Source: Promethearchaeota archaeon (GTDB lineage: Archaea; Asgardarchaeota; Thorarchaeia; Thorarchaeales; Thorarchaeaceae). From it: 59,718 nt of DNA. Made by a program: the position numbers and the translations under genes. The stretch is taken from contig JALVPN010000217.1 in NCBI GenBank assembly GCA_027031765.1, positions 1 to 59,718 on the forward strand, in the 5' to 3' direction. Every line of letters begins with the position of its first letter. The first letter of the stretch is position 1. The notes beneath the pieces are model-generated. The model was not told the DNA's origin. It worked only from the letters and a program-made list of their open reading frames with translations, and did no database searches. Positions 34,297 through 42,892 of this stretch are shown here, in pieces.

Positions 34297-35331
34297 TCAG
34301 AACCGGAAGAGCTCTTCGTATGGCTCCATCTTGCACGCATCAAGTAGCGAGAGCAGTCTTGTCCTTAGCGACCCGATTGACTCCGAGAGGATCTGTGGAC
34401 TGACTGCTCCTGCATGGTAGATGTCCTTGGTCGTCACATCGTTGACCGTCATCTCAGCAGGACTGAACAGTGCGGGATCCACCTTGTAGAAGTCGAAACC
34501 AACCGACTTGAACAACTGATAGAAGGGGGTGCCATGCTGAGGAGAGTGTGACGACACCGCCCGCTGGACAATTGACGCCAAGTCACGCCCCTCTTGGGGA
34601 CGTACAAAGAAGAATGTTGAACCACCATACAGTATGCAGTCATTAGTAAGGCCCATCGCTTTTGCATCACTATCGGCCACCGGGGCAACGGGTGCTACAC
34701 CATAGCCCCTGCGGAACTCTGGCGGTGTGAGGCCCAGCTGGTGGAGCCTGTGGACACCGACCTCAACAATGCGGGAAGCTATCTGCACCGAGCCACAGAG
34801 GGAGGCCGTTGGTACCACCACACAGTACAGGTCAGCAGGTGACACCCCACACAGCCCGGCAATCTTGCTGGTCACGGTTGGGGGCGGTATCTCCCGCGAC
34901 TCTATGACAAGGACAGCGACGGTTGAGTCATCATGATAGCCGAGTTCATCAAAGAGGTCCTGTTCGACCCGGGCCAGTGCACGTGCAGGCCCTGATGCCA
35001 TTGCCACATACCCGTCAATCTTGAGCCTCCAACCTGCGAGCTGAGACCCAAGTGTAGCGAGTGCGACGTCACGTGTGGCCACAACAGCAGCGGGAAACGT
35101 CAGGTCACCCAGATGGACACGAGAGATGCGCACACTGCCGAGGCCACCCATGCACACTTCGCCAAGAAGACGTCCGGCCTCTACACTGCCAGGCACATTG
35201 ACACCTGCGTCGACCACCGTGGCACCATTGTCTTGCTCCCGCACCTCACAGCCGAGGGCCTCTTGGCGGGCCATTACACTCTCAAGTCTTTCAAGGGCGC
35301 AGTCATTGAGCCGGTATGAGCGCTCAGTCAT
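34297..35331 (-). CDS. mch: Methenyltetrahydromethanopterin cyclohydrolase
   Basis: It interconverts N5,N10-methenyl- and N5-formyl-tetrahydromethanopterin in the archaeal C1 branch. Sequence blocks typical of Mch are GATVVDAGVNVPGS, EVCMGGLGSV, ASGPARALA, VPTASLCGSVQIASRIVE and FKSVGFDFYKVDP. The frame opens far upstream to 35637 with non-family sequence; the ATG at 35331 gives the normal beginning and overlaps the fwdC stop by four bases. Length of 344 residues is slightly above usual, due to a longer C-terminus. Confidence 0.95.
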   Translation of the reverse strand: MTERSYRLNDCALERLESVMARQEALGCEVREQDNGATVVDAGVNVPGSVEAGRLLGEVCMGGLGSVRISRVHLGDLTFPAAVVATRDVALATLGSQLAGWRLKIDGYVAMASGPARALARVEQDLFDELGYHDDSTVAVLVIESREIPPPTVTSKIAGLCGVSPADLYCVVVPTASLCGSVQIASRIVEVGVHRLHQLGLTPPEFRRGYGVAPVAPVADSDAKAMGLTNDCILYGGSTFFFVRPQEGRDLASIVQRAVSSHSPQHGTPFYQLFKSVGFDFYKVDPALFSPAEMTVNDVTTKDIYHAGAVSPQILSESIGSLRTRLLSLLDACKMEPYEELFRF

Positions 35332-36179
35332 CTCTGTTCGTCCTCTCGCCAGTGCACATAGATCTCTGCACGTGGACGCGGCCCCGAGAAGTCGCCAATA
35401 TACTTTGTCCAGAGAGCGTCTGGAGCAACAATGTCGCTGTTGAAGTCTGGTCGACGCCCCCACACATACCGCAGGTAGTAGTGGATGAACTCTCTTGGAG
35501 CTGTGCCACTGAAGCGGAAGGTGGGGAATACCCGAACCGCCCCTCCGACAAGGACCACCATACCGCGTGTGGCACCAACGCCCAAGCGTGGACCGGCCTG
35601 CCCGAAGACAACTATGGTGCCCCCCTGCATCCCGCATGCAGCATCTGGCCCCACATTGCCGCGCACGACGACCAGACCTCGCCGCATACGCGACGCCATC
35701 TCCGCCCCCACATCTCCGGCCACATAGACCCGGCCCCCTCGCATCCCCTCAAGGCTCCCAGGATATGCACCACACAGATGGTCGCCGGCATCTCCCTCGA
35801 CCTGAATGTTGCCCCCTCGCATCTCGGCACCGGCCCAGGGGCCAACAGACCCGTTGACACGAATCCGGCCCGCAATCATTCCAGCCCCAAGGTGCGCCCC
35901 GGCACTGCCCTCCACTACGAGGACACCCCCGTCCATATGTGCACCGAGCATCTTGAACCGTTGCAGATTGCCGTGGACTACGACCTCAGTCGACGATGCA
36001 GATGGGCCGGCGCTGCCCTCCACCTCAAAGAACGAGGCAAGGGGTAGTGTACGGTTCCCCTGTCGGACAGGTAGTGCTGCAATCTCATCTGCCGTCTTTC
36101 CTGCGAGGCGGGTAGGAGAGATCACCTCGGCCTCCACGGGGATGTCCACACTGTCACGGAGTCGGAGGGTAACAGGCAT
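35328..36179 (-). CDS. fwdC: Formylmethanofuran dehydrogenase subunit C
   Basis: Subunit C of the tungsten/molybdenum formylmethanofuran dehydrogenase complex (or FhcC of the formyltransferase/hydrolase complex). It is a right-handed beta-helix made of GxxGxxxG-type repeats, seen here as repeated VEGSAGAHLGAGMIAG, VNGSVGPWAGAEMRGG and VRGNVGPDAACGMQGG units (about residues 75-215). Other fwd subunits are not present nearby. A TATA box (TTTTTATC, 36219-36226, minus strand) lies about 40 bases upstream of the ATG. It is coupled to mch by a four-base overlap. Confidence 0.93.
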   Translation of the reverse strand: MPVTLRLRDSVDIPVEAEVISPTRLAGKTADEIAALPVRQGNRTLPLASFFEVEGSAGPSASSTEVVVHGNLQRFKMLGAHMDGGVLVVEGSAGAHLGAGMIAGRIRVNGSVGPWAGAEMRGGNIQVEGDAGDHLCGAYPGSLEGMRGGRVYVAGDVGAEMASRMRRGLVVVRGNVGPDAACGMQGGTIVVFGQAGPRLGVGATRGMVVLVGGAVRVFPTFRFSGTAPREFIHYYLRYVWGRRPDFNSDIVAPDALWTKYIGDFSGPRPRAEIYVHWREDEQR

Positions 36180-36318
36180 AGTGGAGTCGACACCAAGCAG
36201 GAGTACGGCGGTGCACTGGATAAAAACCCTGACCTCTCATCGTACACGGCCCACAACCAGAGGACGACAAGGGTAGGAGTCAAAAGGGACTTTGGGACAG
36301 ACCGCTGCGGTGGCCAAC

Positions 36319-37212
36319 ATGAAGGTCAATGGTGTACCCATAGAGGACACATTTGCAGAAGCATTCTCGATGCATATGAACAGGACACTGATAACAGCCT
36401 GGGATGCCGAGTGGGCACGCATCACCGCACTGGAGGCCACTGGGTTTGCCACTTCGGTCATCATGGCCCCCGCTGAGGCAGGGATTGAGTGCACGGTCAG
36501 AGCAGAAGATACACCAGACGGTAGACCGGGGATCCGGGTAATCTTTGCTACCGCAAGGAAGCAAGACCTCAAGGAGCAATTGCTTGCCCGCATAGGCCAG
36601 TGTGTCCTCACAAGTCCCACTGCCTGTGCATACGATGCGACACCAAGTCCGAAAGAGACATATCCTATTGGTAAGCAACTGGCACTCTTTGGGGACGGGT
36701 ACCAAGTGAAGAAGGGGCCCATTGGGGGGAGGGTTCTCTGGCTGATACCAAGGATGAGTGGGACGTTTGTTGTCCAGGAGTCATTTGGCCGTACCAAAGG
36801 AGTAGCCGGCGGGAACATGATCTACTTCTGTGAGAGTGTGGAGTCGGGGATGCAGAGTGGGCGGGCTGCAGTTGCACGCATAGAGGAAGTCGAGGGGGCC
36901 TATACGCCGTTCCCCGGAGGACTCGTGGGTGCCGGCTCGAAGCCCGGCTCGCGGTACAAGGCACTCCGTGCATCTACGAACGAGTACTTCTGTCCGACAA
37001 TCCGTGCGCTTGTTGATGGGACACATGTCCCGACCAACTGTGAGTTCGTAATGGAGATTGTCATCAACGGGCTGGACGAGCATGCAGTGGCAGATGCGAT
37101 GCGTGTTGCAATAGAAGAAGTATGCAGACACCACGGAGTCCTTGGCGTGACAGCAGGGAATTTCGGGGGCAAGCTCGGGAAGTACAAAATCCACCTCCAT
37201 GACCTCTTCTAG
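36319..37212 (+). CDS. ftr: Formylmethanofuran:tetrahydromethanopterin formyltransferase
   Basis: It moves the formyl group between methanofuran and tetrahydromethanopterin, the step between FwdC's complex and Mch. The start MKVNGVPIEDTFAEAF matches the family beginning, so I prefer the ATG at 36319 to the one at 36292. Other Ftr blocks are ITALEATGFATSVIMAPAEAG, IPRMSGTFVVQE and GNFGGKLGKYKIHL. Divergent from fwdC-mch, it completes a three-gene C1 island. Mtd, Mer and Mtr genes are not seen, so direction (reduction or oxidation of C1) cannot be told. Confidence 0.95.
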   Translation: MKVNGVPIEDTFAEAFSMHMNRTLITAWDAEWARITALEATGFATSVIMAPAEAGIECTVRAEDTPDGRPGIRVIFATARKQDLKEQLLARIGQCVLTSPTACAYDATPSPKETYPIGKQLALFGDGYQVKKGPIGGRVLWLIPRMSGTFVVQESFGRTKGVAGGNMIYFCESVESGMQSGRAAVARIEEVEGAYTPFPGGLVGAGSKPGSRYKALRASTNEYFCPTIRALVDGTHVPTNCEFVMEIVINGLDEHAVADAMRVAIEEVCRHHGVLGVTAGNFGGKLGKYKIHLHDLF

Positions 37213-37353
37213 CACAGGACACCGGGAGCCGCCCCGACGTTGGACAGCACCGCTAGCACCTTGGCTGCTACGACGAGGTGGGACTGGGGGCCATACGTGG
37301 CATATTGGACCCATCACGACCCGGATGACCATGGTCAGACGGCCGAGTAGAAA

Positions 37354-37361
37354 TCTTTATC
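37354..37361 (+). promoter_or_regulatory. TATA box for tRNA-Thr
   Basis: TCTTTATC, about 30 bases before the tRNA 5' end. Confidence 0.55.
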
Positions 37362-37387
37362 TCCAACTTTTCGGCGGGTAGCCTCAG

Positions 37388-37495
37388 GCCCCAGTAGCTC
37401 AGACAGGTTAGATCGCCTCCTTGGTAAGGAGGAAGATGCGACCTGATTTCCAGATTGCAGCCGAATCGCGGGTTCAAATCCCGCCTGGGGCTCCA
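37388..37495 (+). tRNA. tRNA-Thr (GGT) with a 30-base variable-loop intron
   Basis: Acceptor GCCCCAG/CTGGGGC, anticodon arm CCTCC-TTGGTAA-GGAGG (anticodon GGT), T arm GCGGG-TTCAAAT-CCCGC, discriminator T, encoded CCA. Thirty bases (37436-37465) interrupt the variable loop; removing them leaves a normal five-base loop AAGTC. The intron forms a nine-pair hairpin with one mismatch (UGCGACCUG with CAGAUUGCA), and both cuts fall after the second base of 3-base bulges (AGA, AAU), four bases apart as expected. The central helix has only two of four pairs. The D-stem has an odd C11-U24 mismatch. Confidence 0.9.
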
Positions 37496-37539
37496 TTTCA
37501 GCCCTATTCTTGTCTTGGACAGGACACCGCATTATGGGA

Positions 37540-37776
37540 CTAGTGTTCCTGTTGTGCCCCACGTCGGCGACGCGACCGGCGACGCGCATCAGCCAGCAGT
37601 CTGTGTGCCTCCGCGGGCCCGAGTTCCTTTGACAGCCGTGAGAGGGCCTCTTCCTCATCGAACTCATCGAGCAGCCGGTCGACCTCGCGCTGCAGCTCAG
37701 GCGACAGGTCACGGGCGAGTTTCCTCATCCGCCCTCTGCGGCCTAGGCCAAAGTCATCAGGGCCTAACAGACTCAA
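37540..37776 (-). CDS. Small charged hypothetical protein
   Basis: A 78-residue protein, helical and strongly charged: an acidic middle (VDRLLDEFDEEEALSRLSKE) and an arginine-rich tail (ARRRSRRRRGAQQEH), preceded by a basic GRRGRMRKLARDL. A strong TATA box (CCTTATAAG, 37814-37822, minus strand) is placed about 40 bases before the ATG, supporting a real gene. The composition suggests nucleic-acid or ribosome binding, but I recognise no family. Confidence 0.6.
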   Translation of the reverse strand: MSLLGPDDFGLGRRGRMRKLARDLSPELQREVDRLLDEFDEEEALSRLSKELGPAEAHRLLADARRRSRRRRGAQQEH

Positions 37777-37813
37777 CTATGATCACCTCAACACCACACT
37801 ATATGGTGGCTCT

Positions 37814-37822
37814 GCGCTTATA
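37814..37822 (-). promoter_or_regulatory. TATA box for the small charged protein
   Basis: CCTTATAAG, about 40 bases before the ATG at 37776. The core is symmetric, so weak activity on the other strand is possible. Confidence 0.5.
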
Positions 37823-37982
37823 AGGTTCGGCAGGGGCAATGTGGGGCAATAGGCCAGTGGCGAGCAGCCAGGTCCATCTGGTTGAAGCAGGTCCAAGCAC
37901 CGACAGGGGTAGTGGATGCAGACTGGTCGGGTGGTGAGACCACATCGATTCCTTTAACCGGCCACAAGAGTACTGTGAGTAC

Positions 37983-39578
37983 ATGGCACACCCCGAGTAC
38001 GAACTCTACCGTACAATAATCGAAGAAATCCTGTCTGCAGGGAGTGGACTTGACAGGCATTCGGTCAACCGGATCAAGAACAGGGTCTGTGCACGACTCG
38101 GGGTCGAGAAAGTGCCGTCCAATGCAGACATAATGACCGCTGCAGTCCCCGAAGAGCTTGAGGTCTTGCAACCATTGTTGGTAAAGAGGCCTGTGAGGAC
38201 TGCATCTGGTGTGGCGGTTGTTGCAGTCATGACTGCACCCCAGAAGTGCCCACACGGGAGATGTGTCTACTGTCCGGGGGGGCCGGAAGAGGGTGTGCCA
38301 CAGAGTTACACGGGCTACGAGCCAGCAGCAATGCGTGGGCTGGAACACGACTTCGACCCATATCTCCAAGTGTCAAACAGGCTCCATCAGTTGAGGACAC
38401 TGGGGCATTCGGTTCAGAAAGTGGAACTCATCGTAATGGGTGGGGACTGGTGTTCGAAGGAACGGGACTACAGGGTGGCATTTGTCAAGGGATGCCTAGA
38501 CGCACTGAACGGGAGCACGAGCACCACAGTGGCCGAGGCCATCCGCACGAACGAAACAGCACCTGTACGGAACGTCGGGATGACGTTCGAGACCCGCCCC
38601 GACTATGTCACACCTGACAGCATTGATGAGATGCTAGAGCTGGGTGCCACCCGTGTAGAGCTTGGTGTACAGTCACTATCAGACGAAATCCTTGAGACAA
38701 TGAAGAGGGGTCATGGTGTTGATGCAACCGTTAGTGCAATCAAGCTGCTCCGGGACAGTGGGCTCAAGGTGTGCCTACACATGATGCCTGGACTGCCAGG
38801 TAGCAGCCCAGAGCGAGACCTTGAGGACTTTGACACGTTGTTCAGAGACCCGCGGTTCAGGCCCGACATGCTGAAGATATACCCGACTGTTGTCATTGAG
38901 GGCACAGAACTATACGAGTGGTGGAAGTCTGGGAGGTATGTACCATATACGACCGACGAGATAGTGGAGCTGGTCGGTACAGCAGTGAGTAGGATGCCAG
39001 AGTACGTACGGATCCAGCGGATGCAACGTGACATCCCGCTACACCGGATTGAGGCGGGACTGGACAAGGGGAACCTGAGAGAACTGGTGCAGCAGTGGAT
39101 GCAACAGCGGGGACTGCGAAACCCGACTATAAGATACAGGGAGGTCGGCCACTTCAGGATGCGGTCGGACGAGCCACTGGACGAGGAGAGGATACGGCTG
39201 GTCCGTCGCGACTACGAGGCTGCTGATGGAAGAGAGGTATTCCTGTCATTCGAGGACCCAGAGCTGGATGTCCTGTTTGCGTTCCTGCGACTGAGGTGGC
39301 CGAGCGAGGACGCGCACAGACGAGAGATACGACAAGTGCCGTGTATGGTCATCAGGGAGCTCCGGGTATATGGGCCAGCTGTCAACCTTGGTGAGAGAAG
39401 AGATGGGGCGTGGCAGCATACTGGCATGGGAGAAAGACTACTCGAAGCTGCTGAGGAGATTGCTGGTAGCGCGGGGGCCTCAAGGGTGCTTGTCAATAGC
39501 GGCATAGGAGTACGCGAGTACTACCGGAAACACGGGTATGTTAGCATCGGGCCCTATCTAGCAAAAGACATTGGCTGA
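37983..39578 (+). CDS. elp3: Elp3-like tRNA uridine(34) acetyltransferase/carboxymethyl synthase
   Basis: A 531-residue enzyme that makes the 5-carboxymethyl group on wobble uridine of tRNA, using acetyl-CoA and SAM radical chemistry. The radical SAM cysteines are in CPHGRCVYCPGG (about residues 86-97), and a C-terminal GNAT acetyltransferase domain ends the protein (about 440-531, with HTGMGERLLEAAEEI). The SAM-contact motif, usually GGTF in Elp3, reads GGDW here. A TATA-like CTTTAACC lies about 30 bases before the ATG. Confidence 0.94.
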   Translation: MAHPEYELYRTIIEEILSAGSGLDRHSVNRIKNRVCARLGVEKVPSNADIMTAAVPEELEVLQPLLVKRPVRTASGVAVVAVMTAPQKCPHGRCVYCPGGPEEGVPQSYTGYEPAAMRGLEHDFDPYLQVSNRLHQLRTLGHSVQKVELIVMGGDWCSKERDYRVAFVKGCLDALNGSTSTTVAEAIRTNETAPVRNVGMTFETRPDYVTPDSIDEMLELGATRVELGVQSLSDEILETMKRGHGVDATVSAIKLLRDSGLKVCLHMMPGLPGSSPERDLEDFDTLFRDPRFRPDMLKIYPTVVIEGTELYEWWKSGRYVPYTTDEIVELVGTAVSRMPEYVRIQRMQRDIPLHRIEAGLDKGNLRELVQQWMQQRGLRNPTIRYREVGHFRMRSDEPLDEERIRLVRRDYEAADGREVFLSFEDPELDVLFAFLRLRWPSEDAHRREIRQVPCMVIRELRVYGPAVNLGERRDGAWQHTGMGERLLEAAEEIAGSAGASRVLVNSGIGVREYYRKHGYVSIGPYLAKDIG

Positions 39579-39592
39579 CCCCCATCCACAGA

Positions 39593-39681
39593 TGGCGCCG
39601 AGGGGGAGATTTGAACTCCCGAGTGCGAACGCACACTGGTTTTCAAGACCAGCGCCGTGGTCCGGGCTTGGCTACCTCGGC
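39593..39681 (-). tRNA. tRNA-Ser (TGA)
   Basis: An intronless type II tRNA with a long variable arm (GTGTGCG-TTC-GCAC region), acceptor GCCGAGG/CCTCGGC, anticodon loop CTTGAAA (anticodon TGA), T arm GGGAG-TTCAAAT-CTCCC, discriminator G and encoded CCA. It lies between elp3 and archease. Confidence 0.95.
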
Positions 39682-39727
39682 GGTCATCAGTAGGATGTGC
39701 CAGTCAGGGTAGAGGCGTCGCAAACGC

Positions 39728-39735
39728 CTTTTAAG
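39728..39735. promoter_or_regulatory. Symmetric TATA box between tRNA-Ser and archease
   Basis: CTTTTAAG is nearly self-complementary. It is 52-59 bases before the archease ATG and 47-54 bases before the tRNA-Ser 5' end, so it may serve both directions. Confidence 0.45.
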
Positions 39736-39786
39736 CTTCGTGGAGGGTAGGTCCTGCTCAGAGAAGACAATGCGAGGAAAGATACG

Positions 39787-40248
39787 ATGTCAGGACTGGA
39801 CAATGGCAGCAGAGCTCAGGACCGGGGTTTTAGGTATCACGAACACACAGCCGACATAACAATAGAGTGTTGGGGGCCAACAATGGAGGCTGCATTCGAA
39901 CAGGCGGCCGTGGCAACATTCGAAGTGATTGTGGACACGTCGACTGTGGAGGCAATTGACATGGAGGAAATCCGGGTCGAGGGGATAGACCTTGAGGAGT
40001 TGCTCGTTGAGTGGGTGGGACAACTGATAGCACTTATAGACCTCACAGAGAGGTTCTATTCAAGGTTCGAGGTCACACGCATTGCTGAGGAGGACGGGAG
40101 GATGGGACTGGTCGGGCGGGCATGGGGCGAGACGATAGACCTCTCACGTCACGATGTGAGGACTGAGGTCAAGGCGATGACCTATGCGGACATGAGCATC
40201 AAGGAGGAAGGGGAACTCGTACGACTGAGGTTCACGCTGGACCTCTAG
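39787..40248 (+). CDS. Archease
   Basis: A 153-residue cofactor that helps the RtcB RNA ligase to be guanylylated, and so supports joining of tRNA halves after intron removal. Family features are YHEHTADITIECWG at the start, LLVEWVGQLIAL in the middle, and VKAMTYADMSIKE near the end, which carries metal-binding acidic and histidine residues. RtcB is not in the window. Its relevance here is high, because this genome splices many tRNA introns. Confidence 0.93.
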   Translation: MSGLDNGSRAQDRGFRYHEHTADITIECWGPTMEAAFEQAAVATFEVIVDTSTVEAIDMEEIRVEGIDLEELLVEWVGQLIALIDLTERFYSRFEVTRIAEEDGRMGLVGRAWGETIDLSRHDVRTEVKAMTYADMSIKEEGELVRLRFTLDL

Positions 40249-40267
40249 TGCCGAGGAGACGAGGGGC

Positions 40268-41125
40268 ATGCCACTGACTGTTGCAATCCCTGACTCGTCC
40301 CTGGTCGACTGCAATGGTCTGAGAGAGAAGACCGTAAGAGCAGGGCAGTTTGCGAGGGCCTTTGCCGTGTTCCGTGTCGAGCGTGTCGTAGTATATGGCA
40401 CCAAAGAGATGAGGGGTGGGCAGTCAAGGGACAGGGATCTGCTCGTCAGACTGTTGCAGTACATGGACACGCCCCAGTACTTGCGACGACACGTATTCGC
40501 CCGGACACCTTCACTCAAGTATGCAGGCCTCTTGCCGCCACTGCGCACCCGGAGCCACCCCCTTGCAGCCAGAGTGGCAGACCTGCGCCCCGGGGACACC
40601 CGGTGGGGGATGCTGGTCGGGAGCAACACTGTTGACCTTGGCCTAGACGAAAAAGTGAGATACTCTGGAACCATTGACAGACACACCCCGCAGCTCTTCA
40701 GGGTCGTAAGAACAGAGCCCATGGTGGAGATAGAAGCAGTCAGTAGGGGGGAGGTGGACGTATACTGGGGTTTCGAAACGGACACCATACAGGACTTGCC
40801 GGCACTGCTCAAGAGCCACCGAGAACACACTGTGATTGTCTTCTCCAGGAGGGGGACAGTCTTCAACAGTCTGCGCGACAAGATCATAGCATCAATAAGT
40901 CACGAGAACAATGTGCTTGCAGTCTTTGGGGGGCCGAAACGCGGAGTGCACGAACTTGTGGGGTCGGGACACCCCAGCATGGAACAGGTCGGCTACTGGG
41001 TCAACAGTGTAGTTGGACAGGGAACGGAAACTGTCCGGCTGGAGGAGGCCATATTGATAGGTCTGGGGTTGCTCAATGATGCTGCGGGGCACCTGTATGC
41101 CAGACCGGGCTACTATGATGCCTGA
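40268..41125 (+). CDS. SPOUT-family RNA methyltransferase (DUF171/SPOUT1-like)
   Basis: A 285-residue protein of the family that includes human SPOUT1/C9orf114. It combines a SPOUT knot methyltransferase domain with an OB-like insertion (about 80-170). The C-terminal knot shows VLAVFGGPKRGVHEL and IGLGLLNDA. In many archaea the gene sits next to uL3, here instead it follows archease 19 bases downstream. It is expected to methylate rRNA or another RNA (inference; substrate not established here). Confidence 0.85.
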   Translation: MPLTVAIPDSSLVDCNGLREKTVRAGQFARAFAVFRVERVVVYGTKEMRGGQSRDRDLLVRLLQYMDTPQYLRRHVFARTPSLKYAGLLPPLRTRSHPLAARVADLRPGDTRWGMLVGSNTVDLGLDEKVRYSGTIDRHTPQLFRVVRTEPMVEIEAVSRGEVDVYWGFETDTIQDLPALLKSHREHTVIVFSRRGTVFNSLRDKIIASISHENNVLAVFGGPKRGVHELVGSGHPSMEQVGYWVNSVVGQGTETVRLEEAILIGLGLLNDAAGHLYARPGYYDA

Positions 41126-41152
41126 CGGGCATCTGACGCCCCATACCGACAT

Positions 41153-41160
41153 CTTAAGAA
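41153..41160 (+). promoter_or_regulatory. TATA box for methionine aminopeptidase copy 2
   Basis: CTTAAGAA, about 25 bases before the ATG at 41181. This decides the start and implies a leaderless message. Confidence 0.5.
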
Positions 41161-41180
41161 AAGTGGTCTGCAGTGGCCAC

Positions 41181-42095
41181 ATGAGCCCAATGTCCCCGAC
41201 ACCACCACCAGACCTGCTACGCGCTGGACAGATTGCAGCCCATGTCAGGGACGCCGTTGAACGGAGGGTGCGCCCGGGAGTAAAGGTCATCGACATATGT
41301 ACGTTTGTGGAGAAGGAGATTGTGCATCTTGGTGCGCGCCCGGCGTTCCCCTGCAATGTTTCCATCAACAGTATTGCAGCCCACTACACGTCTCCTCACA
41401 ACGATGAGCAGACCGTCCCAGAGACCGGCCTCGTCAAGGTCGACCTTGGTGCCAATGTCAATGGATACCTATCGGACACAGCCGTCACCATTGACCTTGA
41501 CGACTCTCACAGACAGTTTGTTGATGCGGTCAACTCAGCACTCCAAGATGCAATCAGGGAGGTACGACCGGGTGTCAGACTGGGCCATGTCGGGGCGGTG
41601 ATTGAGAGGACGATACGGACAAGAGGGCTCAGGCCAGTCCACCAGCTCACAGGGCACCAGATGACACGTTGGACGCTGCATGCAGGGAAGACGGTTCCCA
41701 ATGTACGGACACGCACGACTGGGAAGATGCATGCAGGCGAAGTGTATGCAATCGAGCCCTTTGCAACAGACGGGAGCGGTACAATCAGGGCAGCTACGGC
41801 CAGTTACATCTTTTCCACCACGATGCCGTTCAAGAAACAACTCGACCCCCTATCAGAAGAGGTGTACGAGAGGACACAGGGCCAGTACAGGTCACTCCCA
41901 TGGGCCTCAAGGTGGCTCTATGAGGGTGGTGCCAAGCGGGACTATGATGCTGCACTGCGGAGGCTCATCCGCGCAGGGGCCATCAGGGGGTACCCGGTCC
42001 TGCTGGAGGGGCGGGGACGGCTTGTGTCACAGGCTGAACACACAATCATCGTGGATACCGATGGGGCCATCGTCACAACACTGGGGGGGACGTGA
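41181..42095 (+). CDS. Methionine aminopeptidase, type II (copy 2)
   Basis: A second pita-bread metallopeptidase, 304 residues. Metal ligands are preserved: KVDLGANVNGYLSDTAV (both aspartates), TGHQMTRW (histidine), IEPFATDG and AEHTII (glutamates); the substrate histidine is in IAAHYTSP. The frame continues upstream to 41076, but the promoter position and family length support the ATG at 41181. Compared with copy 1 the sequence has diverged strongly, so this is an old duplication or acquisition. It could be the housekeeping enzyme or a specialised peptidase. Confidence 0.9.
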   Translation: MSPMSPTPPPDLLRAGQIAAHVRDAVERRVRPGVKVIDICTFVEKEIVHLGARPAFPCNVSINSIAAHYTSPHNDEQTVPETGLVKVDLGANVNGYLSDTAVTIDLDDSHRQFVDAVNSALQDAIREVRPGVRLGHVGAVIERTIRTRGLRPVHQLTGHQMTRWTLHAGKTVPNVRTRTTGKMHAGEVYAIEPFATDGSGTIRAATASYIFSTTMPFKKQLDPLSEEVYERTQGQYRSLPWASRWLYEGGAKRDYDAALRRLIRAGAIRGYPVLLEGRGRLVSQAEHTIIVDTDGAIVTTLGGT

Positions 42096-42217
42096 TGTTA
42101 CTGGTGGAGAGGGCATGGTAAGACAGTCGGTGGACTGGGGGACTACAACGACTGCTCAGACATCCAAAAGATAGAAGAGATGGATGATGAGAGAGTGTGT
42201 TGTGGGAGATGGTGACA

Positions 42218-42892
42218 ATGCAGATAACGTACCTTGGTCATGCAGCATTCAAGATAGAGGCCGACGGAAAGGTAGTCCTGATAGACCCGTGGCTTGAGGG
42301 GCCCACATCCCCTGTGAAGACCCAAGACATTGGACATGCTGATATTGTGCTCGTGACGCACGACCATGGTGACCATGGTTATGCGGAAGGCGTGGAGATA
42401 TGCAAAAGGACCGGTGCGTTCTTCATTGCAATCAACGAACTCGGCATCCAGGCGCACGAACAGGGTGTGGAGCATGTACACACCCTGAACATTGGCGGGG
42501 GGGTCACGGTCGACGGGGTAACGGTGACGCTTGTACAGGCGCTACACTCATGCTCGAAAGGGGCACCGACCGGGTTTGTGATACAGTTCCCGAGTGGCAC
42601 AGTGTACCACGCAGGAGATACGGGCATTTTCTCCAGCATGGAAACAATTGGTGAGCTGTACTCACCAGATGTGGCGCTGCTCCCGATTGGGGGCTACTAC
42701 ACAATGGGCGTCAGAGAAGCAGTAATGGCAGTCAGACTGATCCGCCCGCGATACGTAATACCGATGCACTACAACACCTTTCCCGTGATAGAGGCAGACC
42801 CACAGGAGTTCAAGAACCTAGTGGCCCAGCAGGCTCCAGAAACGAGAGTAGAAGTTGTCGCCCCGGGCGGGACTGTCGAACTCGAACTGTAG
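42218..42892 (+). CDS. UPF0173 metal-dependent hydrolase (metallo-beta-lactamase fold)
   Basis: A 224-residue MBL-fold hydrolase. The metal motif THDHGDHG is exact, and later ligands are in ALHSCSKG, HAGDTGIF and PMHYNTFP. It belongs to the UPF0173/UlaG-like family, whose substrates are mostly unknown. MQITYLGHAAF is the usual family beginning, so I chose the ATG at 42218 over two earlier starts (42197, 42209). GGTGA lies close before it. Confidence 0.88.
   Translation: MQITYLGHAAFKIEADGKVVLIDPWLEGPTSPVKTQDIGHADIVLVTHDHGDHGYAEGVEICKRTGAFFIAINELGIQAHEQGVEHVHTLNIGGGVTVDGVTVTLVQALHSCSKGAPTGFVIQFPSGTVYHAGDTGIFSSMETIGELYSPDVALLPIGGYYTMGVREAVMAVRLIRPRYVIPMHYNTFPVIEADPQEFKNLVAQQAPETRVEVVAPGGTVELEL

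Noticed and set aside
35316-36047. 243-codon plus-strand frame over fwdC
   Set aside because: Antisense of the repetitive fwdC gene; histidine/proline-rich sequence with no domain.
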